From: PALSA-555 sp963821325
Lineage (GTDB): Bacteria > Actinomycetota > Acidimicrobiia > IMCC26256 > PALSA-555
DNA length: 64,000 nt
NCBI GenBank assembly: GCA_963821325.1
Contig: CAWGDC010000005.1
Location: 310,001-374,000, forward strand
Direction of reading: 5' to 3'
The translations under genes and the position numbers were made by a program. Within the stretch, counting starts at the first letter, position 1; each line of letters begins with the position of its first letter. Positions 1 through 8,886 of this stretch are shown here, piece by piece. The notes under the pieces are model-generated. The model was not told the origin of the DNA. It did not search any database and was given only the letters and a program-made list of their open reading frames with translations.

Positions 1-100
1 GCCTGGGGTACGGCGTCACGCCAGGAGCGTGGCACACTGGCGCCGGGTGTGGTCGTGCGGCCGCGCACCCGAGGGCCAAGGACGAACGAGGAGCACCGCG

Positions 101-1351
101 GTGAGTGACACCACCACCCACACATCGGGGGAGGAGTACGACCCCTTCGCCGTGTTCGAGGAGGTCACCGGCGCCGGCACGGTCACCGACCCCTACCCGG
201 TGTTCGCCGAGCTGCGGGCCGAGTGCCCGGTGCACGCCGGGGGCTTCGACGACCGGTTCGGGCCCGTGACCGGCGTCGACCCGGCGCTGCTCAACCAGGG
301 CCCCCAGTACACGCCGTTGTCGTACGAGGCCGTACAGGCGGTGCTGAAGGACGGTGAGACGTTCTCGTCGTCCGCGTACGCCGACAGCATGGGCCTCGTC
401 ATGGGTCACTCGATCCTCGAGATGGACGAGCCCGAGCACCACGAGTACCGGTCGCTCATCCAGCAGGCGTTCACCCGCAAGGCGATGGAGCGCTGGGAAG
501 CCGAGCTCGTCGGCCCGATCGTGCACGGCCTCATCGACGACTTCGCCGCCGAGGGCCACGCCGACCTGGTCCGCCAGCTGTTCTGGCCGTTCCCGGTCCA
601 CGTGATCGCCGGCATGCTCGGGCTCCCCGCCGAGGAGCTCCCCGAGTTCCACCGCAAAGCGGTCGAGCTGATCAGCATCGGCGTCAACATCGAGCGGGGC
701 CTCGAGGCCTCGCAGTGGCTCTACGACTTCTTCGCCGGCGTCATCGCCGAGCGTCGCCAGACCCCACGCGGCGACGTGATCAGCGTCCTCGCCGAAGCCG
801 AGCTCGATGGCCAGCGGCTCACCGACGAGGAGATCATCGCCTTCCTGCGCCTGCTGCTCCCCGCCGGGGCCGAGACCACCTACCGGTCGTCGAGCAACCT
901 CATGTTCGGGCTCCTCACCCGTCCCGAGCAGCTGGCCCGCCTGCGCGACGACCGGTCGCTCATGGCGGTCGCCATCGAGGAAGGGCTCCGCTGGGAGCCG
1001 CCCCTCACCGGGATCGGGCGGACCGCGACCCGCGACGTCGACCTTGAGGGGGTCCACATCCCGGCCGGCTCGCCGATCAACGTGTGCCTCGGCGGGGCCA
1101 ACCGCGACCCGTCCCGCTGGGAGCGCCCCGACGAGTTCGACCTCACCCGCGAACCCAAGCAGCACCTCGCGTTCGCGTTCGGTCCCCACATGTGCCTCGG
1201 CATGCACCTGGCGCGCATGGAGACGACCGTCGCGATCAACGCCGTCCTCGACCGCCTCCCCGACGTCCGCCTCGACCCAGCGGCCCCCGCACCGCAGGTC
1301 ACCGGGCTGACGTTCCGGGCCCCGAGCGCGCTGCCCGTCCTCTTCGGCTGA
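101..1351 (+). CDS. Cytochrome P450
   Basis: A 416-residue bacterial class I P450, a cytosolic haem monooxygenase that needs ferredoxin and reductase partners; none is encoded nearby. All diagnostic motifs are present: the I-helix AGAETT at residues 255-260, the K-helix ExxR at E294-R297, and the haem loop FGPHMCLG with the thiolate Cys365. I chose the GTG at 101 because GAGGAG lies at 88-93 with 7-base spacing; the frame is open further upstream to 29, but that extension is low-complexity and not P450-like. It stands alone and converges with the next gene. The substrate cannot be read from the sequence; the setting of CoA and lipid catabolism suggests a hydrophobic one (inference). Confidence 0.95.
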   Translation: MSDTTTHTSGEEYDPFAVFEEVTGAGTVTDPYPVFAELRAECPVHAGGFDDRFGPVTGVDPALLNQGPQYTPLSYEAVQAVLKDGETFSSSAYADSMGLVMGHSILEMDEPEHHEYRSLIQQAFTRKAMERWEAELVGPIVHGLIDDFAAEGHADLVRQLFWPFPVHVIAGMLGLPAEELPEFHRKAVELISIGVNIERGLEASQWLYDFFAGVIAERRQTPRGDVISVLAEAELDGQRLTDEEIIAFLRLLLPAGAETTYRSSSNLMFGLLTRPEQLARLRDDRSLMAVAIEEGLRWEPPLTGIGRTATRDVDLEGVHIPAGSPINVCLGGANRDPSRWERPDEFDLTREPKQHLAFAFGPHMCLGMHLARMETTVAINAVLDRLPDVRLDPAAPAPQVTGLTFRAPSALPVLFG

Positions 1352-1362
1352 TCAGCGGCGCA

Positions 1363-1383
1363 CGGCCCCGCCGGCCGGGGCCG
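1363..1383. terminator. Bidirectional hairpin between convergent genes
   Basis: Seven-base perfect arms CGGCCCC (1363-1369) and GGGGCCG (1377-1383) around a 7-base loop, 12 bases after the P450 stop and before the stop of the convergent amidohydrolase. There is no T-run on either side, as is common for high-GC actinobacterial terminators. Confidence 0.45.
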
Positions 1384-1400
1384 ACGGGCCGTCGGAGCGC

Positions 1401-2516
1401 TTACGCCACCCCGTAGAGGCGGCGGGGGTTGTCCCAGAGGATGCGCCGCTTCTCGGCCTCGCTGAGGTCGCCGCGTGCGACGAAGTCGCGGACCCCGTCG
1501 GGGAACGAGCCCTCCGGGTGCGGGAAGTCCGACGCCGTCACCACGCAGTCCACCCCGACGGCGTCGAGGACGGCGCGCAGCGCCGGCTCCTCGATCTCGG
1601 CGGAGATGAAGCACTGGCGGCGGAATAGCTCGCTCGGCGGGGCGGACAGCTCGTCGCAGTCCAAGCCGACGTAGCGCTCGTAGAGCTCGTCGAGCCACCA
1701 CAGCCAGAACGGCAGCCACCCCGCGCCCAATTCGAGGACCACGACCCGCAGGCCGGGGTGGCGGTCACAGATCCCGCCGACCAGGAACGAGAACAGGGTG
1801 AGCTGGGCCTCGAGCGGGAACGCCGCGGCGATGCGCGGGAGGGCCCACTCACCGAACCGGTCGGCGCCGAGCTGCCCGAGCCCGGTGCCGGCCACGTTGT
1901 GCAACGCCAACGCGACGTCGAGCTCCTCCAGCGTCGACCAGAGCGGGTCGTAGTAGTCCCGCTCGAGCGTGACCCCCGGCAGCGGCGGCTCGGGCAGCAC
2001 GAAGAAGGCCCGGACGCCGTGCTCGTGCACGGCGCGGCGCGCCTCCGCGGCTGCCCGGTCCACGTCGCGCAGGTCGAGCTGCCCGACGCCGACGAGCCGG
2101 TCGGGCACCGCGGCGACGAACGAGGCCGCCCAGTCGTTGTAGGCCCGCACGATCGCCGCGGCGAGCACCGGGTCCAGGCCCCACGCGGCGACCTGCATCA
2201 ACCCGCGGCTCGGGTACAGGGCCATCCGGTCGATGCCCTGGTCGTCCATCGCCAACACGTACGCCTCGGGATCCCAGCCCCGCGACGAGTAGCGCTCGTA
2301 CGTCGTGGCCCACGTCTCGTTCAGCGACGCCAAGCCCCCCGCCCGGCTGCGCCACCGCACCGTCGGGGACCGCCGGTCCCGGTCGACGACGACCGCGCCG
2401 CGGTCCTCGGATCCCGATGGGCCCCGGTCGCGGAGCTCGGCCGGCAGCCGGTCCCGCCACACGTCGGGCGGCTCCATGAAATGCGAATCCACGTCGAAGA
2501 CCGGGCAGCCGTCCAC
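1401..2516 (-). CDS. Amidohydrolase family protein (PF04909 type)
   Basis: 371 residues of a TIM-barrel metal-dependent hydrolase/decarboxylase of the amidohydrolase_2 type. The N-terminal metal motif FDVDSHFMEP (D8, D10, H12, E15) and the late ASDFPHPEGSF acidic/His motif are both present. The GTG at 2516 is preceded 6 bases upstream by TAGGGT, a likely leaderless -10 box, and there is no Shine-Dalgarno. It is transcribed alone, convergent with the P450. Family members decarboxylate or hydrolyse aromatic and cyclic acids, but this group is usually functionally uncharacterised; I cannot name the substrate. One of seven PF04909 copies in the window. Confidence 0.9.
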   Translation of the reverse strand: MDGCPVFDVDSHFMEPPDVWRDRLPAELRDRGPSGSEDRGAVVVDRDRRSPTVRWRSRAGGLASLNETWATTYERYSSRGWDPEAYVLAMDDQGIDRMALYPSRGLMQVAAWGLDPVLAAAIVRAYNDWAASFVAAVPDRLVGVGQLDLRDVDRAAAEARRAVHEHGVRAFFVLPEPPLPGVTLERDYYDPLWSTLEELDVALALHNVAGTGLGQLGADRFGEWALPRIAAAFPLEAQLTLFSFLVGGICDRHPGLRVVVLELGAGWLPFWLWWLDELYERYVGLDCDELSAPPSELFRRQCFISAEIEEPALRAVLDAVGVDCVVTASDFPHPEGSFPDGVRDFVARGDLSEAEKRRILWDNPRRLYGVA

Positions 2517-2522
2517 GCCCGC

Positions 2523-2528
2523 ACCCTA
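2523..2528 (-). promoter_or_regulatory. Leaderless -10 box TAGGGT
   Basis: TAGGGT on the minus strand ends 6 bases before the GTG start at 2516, so transcription would begin at or next to the start codon. Confidence 0.5.
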
Positions 2529-2561
2529 AAGCCGCCACGAGCGGCGCGCCCCGCCGCCCGT

Positions 2562-2591
2562 TTGACAGCGCCGCGCCGCGGGCCGCAGGCT
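2562..2591 (+). promoter_or_regulatory. Sigma70-like promoter TTGACA-18-CAGGCT
   Basis: A perfect -35 TTGACA (2562-2567), an 18-base spacer and CAGGCT (2586-2591) lie about 30 bases before the membrane-protein gene at 2621. It is the most consensus-like promoter I noticed in the window. Confidence 0.5.
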
Positions 2592-2620
2592 GACCCGCCC
2601 GGCGACGAACCCCAGGGACC

Positions 2621-3019
2621 ATGCCCGAGACTCCATCGAGCGGCCACGCCACCGCCGCGGGGATCCTCCTCGTCGTCCAAGGCGGGCTGATCGGGCTCCT
2701 CGGCCTGGCGCTCTGGATCCTGTCCGCCGCGCGGCGACGCCGCTTCACGAGCCGGTTCCTGCAGTCCACGCTCGCGCAGCACCCGGTCCTGTGGGGCCTC
2801 GCGCTCCTGCTCCTCGCCGCGTGGCTCGCCGTGCTCGCCGTCGCGGTCGTGCGTCGCGAGCGCTGGGCCCCGCCCGGGGTGTACGTCAGCGAAGCGGTGC
2901 TCGCCGTCGCCGGGCTGCTGCGCTGGCACCCGCTGCGCTCGCTGCTCGGCCTCGGGCTCGCGGTGATCGTGGTGGTGCTCGTCGCCACCGACGAGCCCGT
3001 GCCCGCGCCCCAGCCCTAG
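2621..3019 (+). CDS. Small integral membrane protein, unknown
   Basis: 132 residues with hydrophobic segments at about 12-35, 53-76, 88-100 and 104-125, so probably 3-4 membrane passes, and basic loops (AARRRR near 38-41). I recognise no family. The ATG start has a weak AGGG seven bases upstream and a good TTGACA promoter in front. It converges with the GerW-like gene, with only 7 bases between stops. Confidence 0.75.
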   Translation: MPETPSSGHATAAGILLVVQGGLIGLLGLALWILSAARRRRFTSRFLQSTLAQHPVLWGLALLLLAAWLAVLAVAVVRRERWAPPGVYVSEAVLAVAGLLRWHPLRSLLGLGLAVIVVVLVATDEPVPAPQP

Positions 3020-3026
3020 CCACCAG

Positions 3027-3383
3027 TCAGCGGCGCCGGCGGCGGCGCAACCAGGTGCGCAGGGTGAGCAGCGCGACGACCGTGGCGACCTGCCCGCCGA
3101 GGATGATGCGAGTCAGGTCGAGCGCCGGCTCCCAGTACGCGGACCCGTCCTTCACGATCCACGCCCCGACGGGTCGGGCGCGCATCCCCCACCCGGCGCC
3201 GCTGCCCTCGCCGTGCCCGCCGGCGTCGTCGTCGCCGCCCGAACCGCCCCCGCCGCCGCCCCCGCCGCCCTGCACGGCGGCGGCAGGGATCACCACGACC
3301 CCGTCGCGCTCGACCGGGTCGCCGTAGACGCGGCGCACGGTCATGGTCTCCTGTGCCCGGTCCATCATCTTCGGCAGGTCCAT
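3027..3383 (-). CDS. gerW: GerW/YtfJ-family sporulation-type protein
   Basis: 118 residues with the GerW (YtfJ) layout: an N-terminal helix, then VYGDPVERDGVVVIP, a glycine-rich loop (nine consecutive Gly near residue 40 and an Asp/His-rich stretch), then GMRARPVGAWIV. Unlike Bacillus YtfJ it ends in a predicted membrane helix (VATVVALLTL) followed by a run of arginines, so it may be membrane-tethered. The ATG at 3383 has AAGGAG with 6-base spacing, which decides the start; the longer open frame has no such site. It starts 13 bases after the SDR stop, so it may be co-transcribed. Family members occur in many non-spore-formers; the role here is unknown. Confidence 0.85.
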   Translation of the reverse strand: MDLPKMMDRAQETMTVRRVYGDPVERDGVVVIPAAAVQGGGGGGGGGSGGDDDAGGHGEGSGAGWGMRARPVGAWIVKDGSAYWEPALDLTRIILGGQVATVVALLTLRTWLRRRRRR

Positions 3384-3396
3384 CACCGGCTCCTTC

Positions 3397-4380
3397 TCAT
3401 CCGCTGGTTGGGGTCGTCGAGGCGCCGCCCCGAGCGTGGTACTCCTTACGCCACGACGCGGGCGGCGGGTCCGCCCGCTTGGCGGCGGCACCGAAGAGCC
3501 GGGGGATCTCGTGCGCCAGGTCGGCGGCCGTCCAGCCCCGGTCGTGGCGCTCCAGCGACTCGCGGACCTCGAACGTGCGGACGTGCTCGACCGTGCCGCC
3601 CCGCACCTGGAAGCACTGCCCGCTCACCCACGACGCGGCCGGTGACGCCAGGTAGGCGACCATCTCGGCGACGTGCGTCGGGTCGGTCGGGTCGAACGCG
3701 TCGGGGGACCGCTCGGCGTTGCGGTCGATCCGCCAGCCGATCGTCGCCAGGCGGGTGCGGGCCGACGGCATGATCGTGTTCGCGGTGACGCCGTACGGGG
3801 CCATCTCGGTCGCGACCGCCTCGGTGAAGGCCAGGACCCCGGCCTTCGCGGCGACGTAGTTCGACTGCCCGGCGCCGCCGTAGAGGAGCAGCCCGGTCGA
3901 CGTGTTCACCAGGCGCCCGTAGCCGCCGCGGCCGGCCTTGTGCTCGGCTCGCCACCAGCGGCACGCCGGGGCGCTCACCGAGAACGTGCCGCGCAGGTGC
4001 ACGGCGATGACGTCGTCCCACTCGGCGTCGTCGAGGTTGAACACCATCCGCGGCCGCCCGAACCCGGCGTTGTTCACCACGATGTCGAGGCGACCCCACT
4101 GGTCGAGGGCGCGCTGCACCACCGCGGCGCCGCCGTCGCGGGTCGCGACGTCGCTGCGGTCGGGCACGGCCTCGCCGCCCGCCGCGGCGATCTCGGCGAC
4201 CACCGCGTCGGCCGGGGTCTCGCCCGTCGCGCTGCCGTCGGTCGCGACACCGAGGTCGTTGACCACCACCCGCGCCCCGTACGCGGCGAGGCGGTGCGCC
4301 TCGGCGCGGCCGATGCCCCGCCCGGCGCCGGTGACGACCGCGACCCGATCGGCGAGCGGGCGGGACGGATCGGTGCTCAT
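3397..4380 (-). CDS. Short-chain dehydrogenase/reductase, extended 2-enoyl/3-hydroxyacyl-CoA type
   Basis: 327 residues. Rossmann motif TGAGRGIG at 17-24, NNAG, and the catalytic Tyr-Lys in YVAAK. It is about 70 residues longer than classical SDRs, and the opening GARVVVNDLG matches the (3R)-hydroxyacyl-CoA dehydrogenase-like SDRs common in actinobacterial lipid catabolism; a second copy lies at 14442. The ATG at 4380 is preceded by TAGGTT and 7 bases, a leaderless arrangement. It lies 35 bases downstream of the acyl-CoA ligase and probably oxidises a 3-hydroxyacyl-CoA made in that pathway (inference). Confidence 0.92.
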   Translation of the reverse strand: MSTDPSRPLADRVAVVTGAGRGIGRAEAHRLAAYGARVVVNDLGVATDGSATGETPADAVVAEIAAAGGEAVPDRSDVATRDGGAAVVQRALDQWGRLDIVVNNAGFGRPRMVFNLDDAEWDDVIAVHLRGTFSVSAPACRWWRAEHKAGRGGYGRLVNTSTGLLLYGGAGQSNYVAAKAGVLAFTEAVATEMAPYGVTANTIMPSARTRLATIGWRIDRNAERSPDAFDPTDPTHVAEMVAYLASPAASWVSGQCFQVRGGTVEHVRTFEVRESLERHDRGWTAADLAHEIPRLFGAAAKRADPPPASWRKEYHARGGASTTPTSG

Positions 4381-4387
4381 GCGAGCG

Positions 4388-4393
4388 AACCTA
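4388..4393 (-). promoter_or_regulatory. Leaderless -10 box TAGGTT
   Basis: TAGGTT on the minus strand ends 7 bases before the SDR ATG at 4380, with no Shine-Dalgarno, inside the 35-base gap after the ligase gene. The SDR could therefore be transcribed separately from the genes upstream. Confidence 0.45.
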
Positions 4394-4415
4394 ACCCCAA
4401 CCCGGTCGCGGCCGG

Positions 4416-6066
4416 TCAGACGCGCTCGAGCTGATCCAGGCGGTGGCGGGCCCGGAAGCGGGCCTGGACCTCGTGTCGGTCCTCGTCGGTCATGGGCCGC
4501 AGCGGCTGGCCGCGCTGGGGCCGCCACCAGACCGGGTCGTCGACCTCCCAGCGCTGGCGGCGCAGCAGCCGCTTCAGGACCTTCTGGGTCTCGGTGACGG
4601 GCAGCGTCGCCGCGATCCGCACGTAGCGGGGCGCCCACTTGGTGCCGAGGTCGGGCTGCGCGGCGACGAAGGCGTCGAACGCGTCGGGCGCGACCTGGGC
4701 GCCCGGGCGGAGCTGCAGCGCCGCCATGACCTGGTCACCGACGTCCTCGTCCGGGACGGCGAACACCGCGGCGACGACGACGTCGGGATGGCGCGAGAGG
4801 ATCCGCTCGATCGGCGCGGCCGCGAAGTTCTCCCCGTCGACGCGCAGCCACTCGAAGTCGCGGCCCGCGAAGTAGAAGTAGCCGGCGTCGTCGCGGTACC
4901 CGAGGTCGCCGGTCCAGTAGTAGCCGTGGCGCATCCGCTCCGCGTTCGCCTCGTCGTTGTGGTAGTAGCCCTCGAAGCGGGCGCCGCCTTCTTTGTTGAC
5001 GATCTCGCCGATCGCCTCATCGGCGTTCAGGAGGTGGCCGGCGTCGTCGAAGCGGGCCCGCGGCGCACTCCTCGACCGTGTCGGGGTCGAGGATGACCGT
5101 CCCCTCGGTCGCGACGCCGAGCGCCCCCTTCGGCATGTCCGGGGTGCGGCTGATGTTCGCGCCGCCCTCGGTGGAGCCGTACCCGTCGAAGGTGGGGACA
5201 CCGAAGCGGGTGGCGAACCGTTCGATGTCGAGGTCGGCGCCCTCGTTGCCGAAGACCCGGGTGAGCGTGTTGTCGGCGTCGTCGGGCTGCGCTTGGGTGG
5301 CGAGGATGTACGACAGCGGCTTTCCGACGTAGTTGAAGAACGTGACGCCGTAGCGGCGCACGTCGGGCAGGAAGCCCGACGCCGAGAATCGGCGACGCAG
5401 CACCCCGGTGGCGCCACTGGCGAGCCACGGCGCGAACGACGTGATGATGGCGTTCGAGTGGAACAGCGGCATCACCTGGTACATGACGTCATCCGGTGAG
5501 AGGTGCATCATCTGCGCGAAGCCGCCGCTCATCAGGGCCAGCCGACCCTGGGAGATGATGCACGCCTTCGGGGCGCCGCCCGTCCCGGAGGTGAAGAGCA
5601 GCAGGTAGATGCCACGCTGGTCGATCGGCCGGTCGGGGAGCGGCGCGTCGGCGTACGGTGCCAGCGCCGCATCGAGGTCCTCGGCGACGAGGACCCGCCC
5701 GGTGGCCGGTCCGAGGTCGAGGCCGTCGAGGAGCCCGACGTGACGGGATTCGGTGACGATGAGCTGGCAGTCGGCGTGGCGGATGTCGCGGGCCAGCTCG
5801 TCGCCGCGGCGGGTCGGGTTGACGCCCACGATCACGTGGCCGGCGACGGCGGCCGCGCCGAGCCACATCGGGAACTCCGGGACGTTGTCGAGCAGCACGC
5901 CGGTGTGGGGCGGTAGCTCGCGGTCCAGCGTCGCGTCGAGGTAGGCCGCCCGCTGCGCGCACGCCCGGGTGTACGCCGCCCAGCTCCACGCGTCGTCCTC
6001 GAAGCGCAGCGCGACGTGATCCCCGTCGCCGGCCCGCGCCCGGACGAAGTCGGCGATCGTCGTCAT
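4416..6066 (-). CDS. AMP-forming acyl-CoA synthetase (FadD-like), frameshifted
   Basis: Read as one gene with one extra base near 5055-5067, this gives 549 residues. The first frame carries the P-loop SGTGGAPKA (an unusual Gly for the second Thr of SGTTG), GYGSTEGG and the body up to DPDTVEEC; the second frame continues with RARFDDAGH, the YWTGDLG hinge motif, and TETQKVLK with the C-terminal Lys. It activates a carboxylic acid to its CoA ester using ATP. It overlaps the lactonase gene (ATGA), so ligase and lactonase are translationally coupled. The split is probably a sequencing insertion; real disruption is possible. Substrate unknown. Confidence 0.85.
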
Positions 6067-6993
6067 GCGTAGGCCAGCGCCAACCCCGGTCGGGGCCAGT
6101 CCATCGCCACGAGCCGGCCGCTGCCCGACAGGGTGACGAGCGCGGTGCGACGGTCGTCACCGGCGAAGCAGAGGTTCGTCGTGAACGCGTCGGGGAGCGT
6201 CACGAACTCGACGCTCAGGTCCGGGCGCACGACGCAGAGCCCGTCGGTGATGGCCGCGACGACGACCGTCCCGTCCTCCTCGACGGCCAGCGAATCGAAG
6301 TGCCCCTTCGTGGCGACGAGGCAGTGCCCGCCACCCGGGCCACCGCCGCCGGCCTTGACGTGGCCGGGCGCGTCGAGATCCCAGCCCCACAGCCGGCCGG
6401 TGAAGCTCTCCGCGACGTAGACGCGGTCGCCGGCGGGGGAGAGGCCGACGCCGTTGGCGCCGAGCAGGCCGTGCGCCGCGCACGTCACCGACGAGCCGTC
6501 CGCGGCGGCGTAGTAGAGGCCACCCTTGTCCATATCGCGGGCCCGGGTCTTGCCGAGGTCGGTGAACCAGAACCCGCCCGTCGTGTCGAAGACGATGTCG
6601 TTCGGGCTGCGGAACGTGTATCCGTCACATTCCCGGTACAAGACGCTGTGCGCACCGGTGTCGAGGTCGACGCGCTCCACCCACCCGCCGGTGAAGTTGG
6701 GCGGCTCGTTGGAGCGCGTCTCCAGGTCCAGGGGGATGGTGAGCTCCCCGACCGTGGTCCACGCGAACCCGCCGTTGTTCACCACGTAGCAGGCCCCGTC
6801 CGGGCCGATCGCCGCGCCGTTCGGGCCGCCGCCGAGGTCGGCGACGACCTCGACCGTGCCGTCGGTCCCGACCCGGGTCAGGCTGCCCCGACGGATCTCG
6901 ACGAGCAGTGCCGTCCCGTCGGGGCGGGCCACCGGACCCTCCGGGAACTGCAGGTCCTCGCGCGACGTTGCGGACCGTGGGTGTGGTGGTCAT
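6063..6993 (-). CDS. SMP-30/gluconolactonase-like beta-propeller hydrolase, frameshifted near start
   Basis: 309 residues after removing one extra base near 6960. The ATG at 6993 has GGAGGGGG four bases upstream and begins MTTTPTVRNVA; the downstream frame supplies EDLQFPEGP, the usual SMP-30 opening. Propeller signatures include GGPNGAAIGPDG, SPNDIVFD and GANGVGLSP, with the metal-ligand Glu in FPEG and Asn in GPNG and SPND. Family members hydrolyse lactones or related esters with a divalent metal. Without the correction translation could start only at the internal GTG of PVARP (6932), losing the Glu ligand. It overlaps the ligase (ATGA), which suggests ring opening followed by CoA activation (inference). 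Confidence 0.87.
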
Positions 6994-7011
6994 CGTTCCC
7001 CCTCCGACGAG

Positions 7012-7026
7012 TCAGACGTTTCTAGT
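7012..7026. promoter_or_regulatory. ACTAGAA-type operator-like element
   Basis: On the minus strand this reads ACTAGAAACGTCTGA, sharing its first seven bases with the elements at 27394 and 31532. It sits in the 109-base divergent gap between the lactonase (start 6993) and the amidohydrolase (start 7103), so it could control both. The match to the KstR consensus TNNAACNNGTTNNA is only partial. Confidence 0.35.
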
Positions 7027-7102
7027 CGAGCGGCCGCCGGGCCGCGGTACCGTCAGGGCGCCGCGGCGCCGCCCGCGAGGCGTCCACGCCAGGAGGCAAG
7101 CG

Positions 7103-8275
7103 ATGGCACAGGACTGGGTCATCGACGTCGATGCGCACGTGACCGAGCCGGGCGACGTGTGGACGGCCCGGCTCCCCGCGCGGCTCCGAGACCGCGGCCC
7201 CCGCCTGCAGCGGGACACGACCGGCCGCGACGTCTGGCACATCGCCGACAGCACGCCGCTGGTTCCCGTCGGCTTCACCGCCGTCGCCGGCTGGCCCGAG
7301 CCCTTCCCGGCCGGGCCCAAGAACATGGACGAGGTGCCGCCCGCCGCCTGGGACCCCCACGCGCGCCTCGCCTACCTCGATTCGATCGGCGTGTGGTCCC
7401 AGGTCATGTACCCGAACGTCGCCGGCTTCGGGAACCAGCAGTTCCTCGCCCTCGAGGACCCGGAGCTCATGCTGGCCTGCGTCCAGGCGTACAACGACTT
7501 CCTCATCGAGTGGTGCAGCGCCGACGCGCGGCGGCTCCTCGCGGTCTCCGCGACGCCGTTCTGGGATGTCGACGCGGCCGTCGCCGAGGTGCGACGCTGC
7601 GCCGCGCTCGGCCACCGCGGTGTGCTCTTCACCGGCGAGCCGCAGCGCTTCGACCTTCCTTATCTCGGGGACGCGCACTGGGACCCGTTCTGGGCGACCG
7701 TCCAGGAGGTCGGGCTGCCGATCTCGTTCCACATCGGCAGCGGCGACTTCCAAAGCGGCTTCGCGCCCGCCCGAATCCGCGCCCACGGTGTCGGCGCGAC
7801 GCGGGTCTCCACCTCGGTGCAGCTGTTCCTCGACAACGGCACCCAGATCGTCGACCTGCTGATGTCCGGTGTGCTCGCCCGGTTCCCGACGCTGCAGTTC
7901 GTGTCCGTCGAGAGCGGGATCGGGTTCATCCCCTTCATCCTCGACGCCGCCGACTACGCGTTCGAGGACGGCAAGGTCTGGCTCGAGCGCCCGTACTTCG
8001 AGATGAAGCCGAGCGAGTACTTCCGTCGGCAGGTGTACGGCTGCTGGTTCTTCGAGGAGCGCACCGTCGCCGGGGTCATCGACGCCGTCGGTGCCGGTCG
8101 ACTCCTCTTCGAGACCGACTACCCGCACCCGATCTGCCTCTACGGCAACGTCCGGGAGAAGATCGAGGCCGGGCTCGCCGGGCAGCCCGACGACGTCCGC
8201 CACCAGATCCTCTGGGGCAACGCCGCCGAGCTGTACCGGGTCGAGGCGGTCGAAACCGCCTCGACCCGGCGCTGA
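7103..8275 (+). CDS. Amidohydrolase family protein (PF04909 type)
   Basis: 390 residues. Metal motif VIDVDAHVTEP (D8, D10, H12, E15), a central FHIGSGDF His and the late FETDYPHP motif. The ATG at 7103 follows a textbook AGGAGG (7091-7096) at 6 bases, so longer readings of the frame are rejected. It is divergent from the lactonase-ligase operon across a gap carrying an ACTAGAA element, so it may serve the same pathway. Of the window's PF04909 set it most resembles those at 13232 and 59799 in its opening. Substrate unknown. Confidence 0.92.
   Translation: MAQDWVIDVDAHVTEPGDVWTARLPARLRDRGPRLQRDTTGRDVWHIADSTPLVPVGFTAVAGWPEPFPAGPKNMDEVPPAAWDPHARLAYLDSIGVWSQVMYPNVAGFGNQQFLALEDPELMLACVQAYNDFLIEWCSADARRLLAVSATPFWDVDAAVAEVRRCAALGHRGVLFTGEPQRFDLPYLGDAHWDPFWATVQEVGLPISFHIGSGDFQSGFAPARIRAHGVGATRVSTSVQLFLDNGTQIVDLLMSGVLARFPTLQFVSVESGIGFIPFILDAADYAFEDGKVWLERPYFEMKPSEYFRRQVYGCWFFEERTVAGVIDAVGAGRLLFETDYPHPICLYGNVREKIEAGLAGQPDDVRHQILWGNAAELYRVEAVETASTRR
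8236..8269. terminator. Perfect 15-bp hairpin at the 3' end of the amidohydrolase
   Basis: Arms 8236-8250 (CCGGGTCGAGGCGGT) and 8255-8269 are exact reverse complements around a CGAA tetraloop. It lies inside the last codons of the amidohydrolase, ending 6 bases before the end of its stop codon, and faces the convergent membrane-protein gene. Strong enough to end transcription from both sides although there is no T-tract. Confidence 0.6.
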
Positions 8276-8294
8276 TCGCCGCGGTCCGCCCCCG

Positions 8295-8789
8295 TCAGAG
8301 ATCCTCGGCGTTCGTCGTCGCAGCCGCGCGGCGTCCGCCAACCGCCCACACGGGGGCCAGCAGCGCCACCAACACGGTCGCACCGCCGACGGCGACGAAG
8401 AGCCAGCCGTCGCGGTTCGTGGCGGCGAGCCACCGCTGGAGCCGGCCGTTCCACCAGCCGGCCAGCACCACGAGGCCGACGCCCAGCGCCGCCGCGCCGG
8501 TCAGGGCCAGCAGACCCCGGCCGATCACGGGGCCGATGGCGGCGAGCATCAGCAGCACGCCGAACCCGATCTCGGTCAGGCCGAGGAGCGGGTTCGCCGA
8601 GAACCCGAGCACCGTCGTGAGGCCACGCGTCAGATGGCCGAAGTCGGCATCGAGGCGCGCGAGCGCGATGACACCGAACGCGATCGAGACCGCGCCCACG
8701 ATGAGGGCGTAGAGCTGGGAGGCGCTCCACACCCGAGCCGGGCGCGTCGTCACCACCGGTGCGGTCGTGCCGTGTCGGATGATCGTCAT
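8295..8789 (-). CDS. Four-helix membrane protein, DUF4383-like
   Basis: 164 residues with hydrophobic spans at about 24-46, 66-87, 92-112 and 128-148 and a short polar N-terminus. The size and helix layout resemble the DUF4383 family of actinobacterial membrane proteins (moderate confidence). AAGGAGGTGG lies 6 bases before the ATG, one of the strongest ribosome-binding sites in the window, suggesting high expression. It lies 98 bases downstream of the ABC ATPase gene on the same strand. Confidence 0.78.
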   Translation of the reverse strand: MTIIRHGTTAPVVTTRPARVWSASQLYALIVGAVSIAFGVIALARLDADFGHLTRGLTTVLGFSANPLLGLTEIGFGVLLMLAAIGPVIGRGLLALTGAAALGVGLVVLAGWWNGRLQRWLAATNRDGWLFVAVGGATVLVALLAPVWAVGGRRAAATTNAEDL

Positions 8790-8886
8790 GGGATCCCACC
8801 TCCTTCAGGATTGATCCCGAACGGAGGGGTACCCGATCTCCTCGCGCGCCAATCCCCACAGGCGTGACGGGATGCTGGGGCGAGAC

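Noticed and set aside
3241..3275. GC-rich CCGCC repeat as a possible slippage microsatellite
   Set aside because: It encodes the poly-glycine loop expected in GerW-family proteins and stays in frame.
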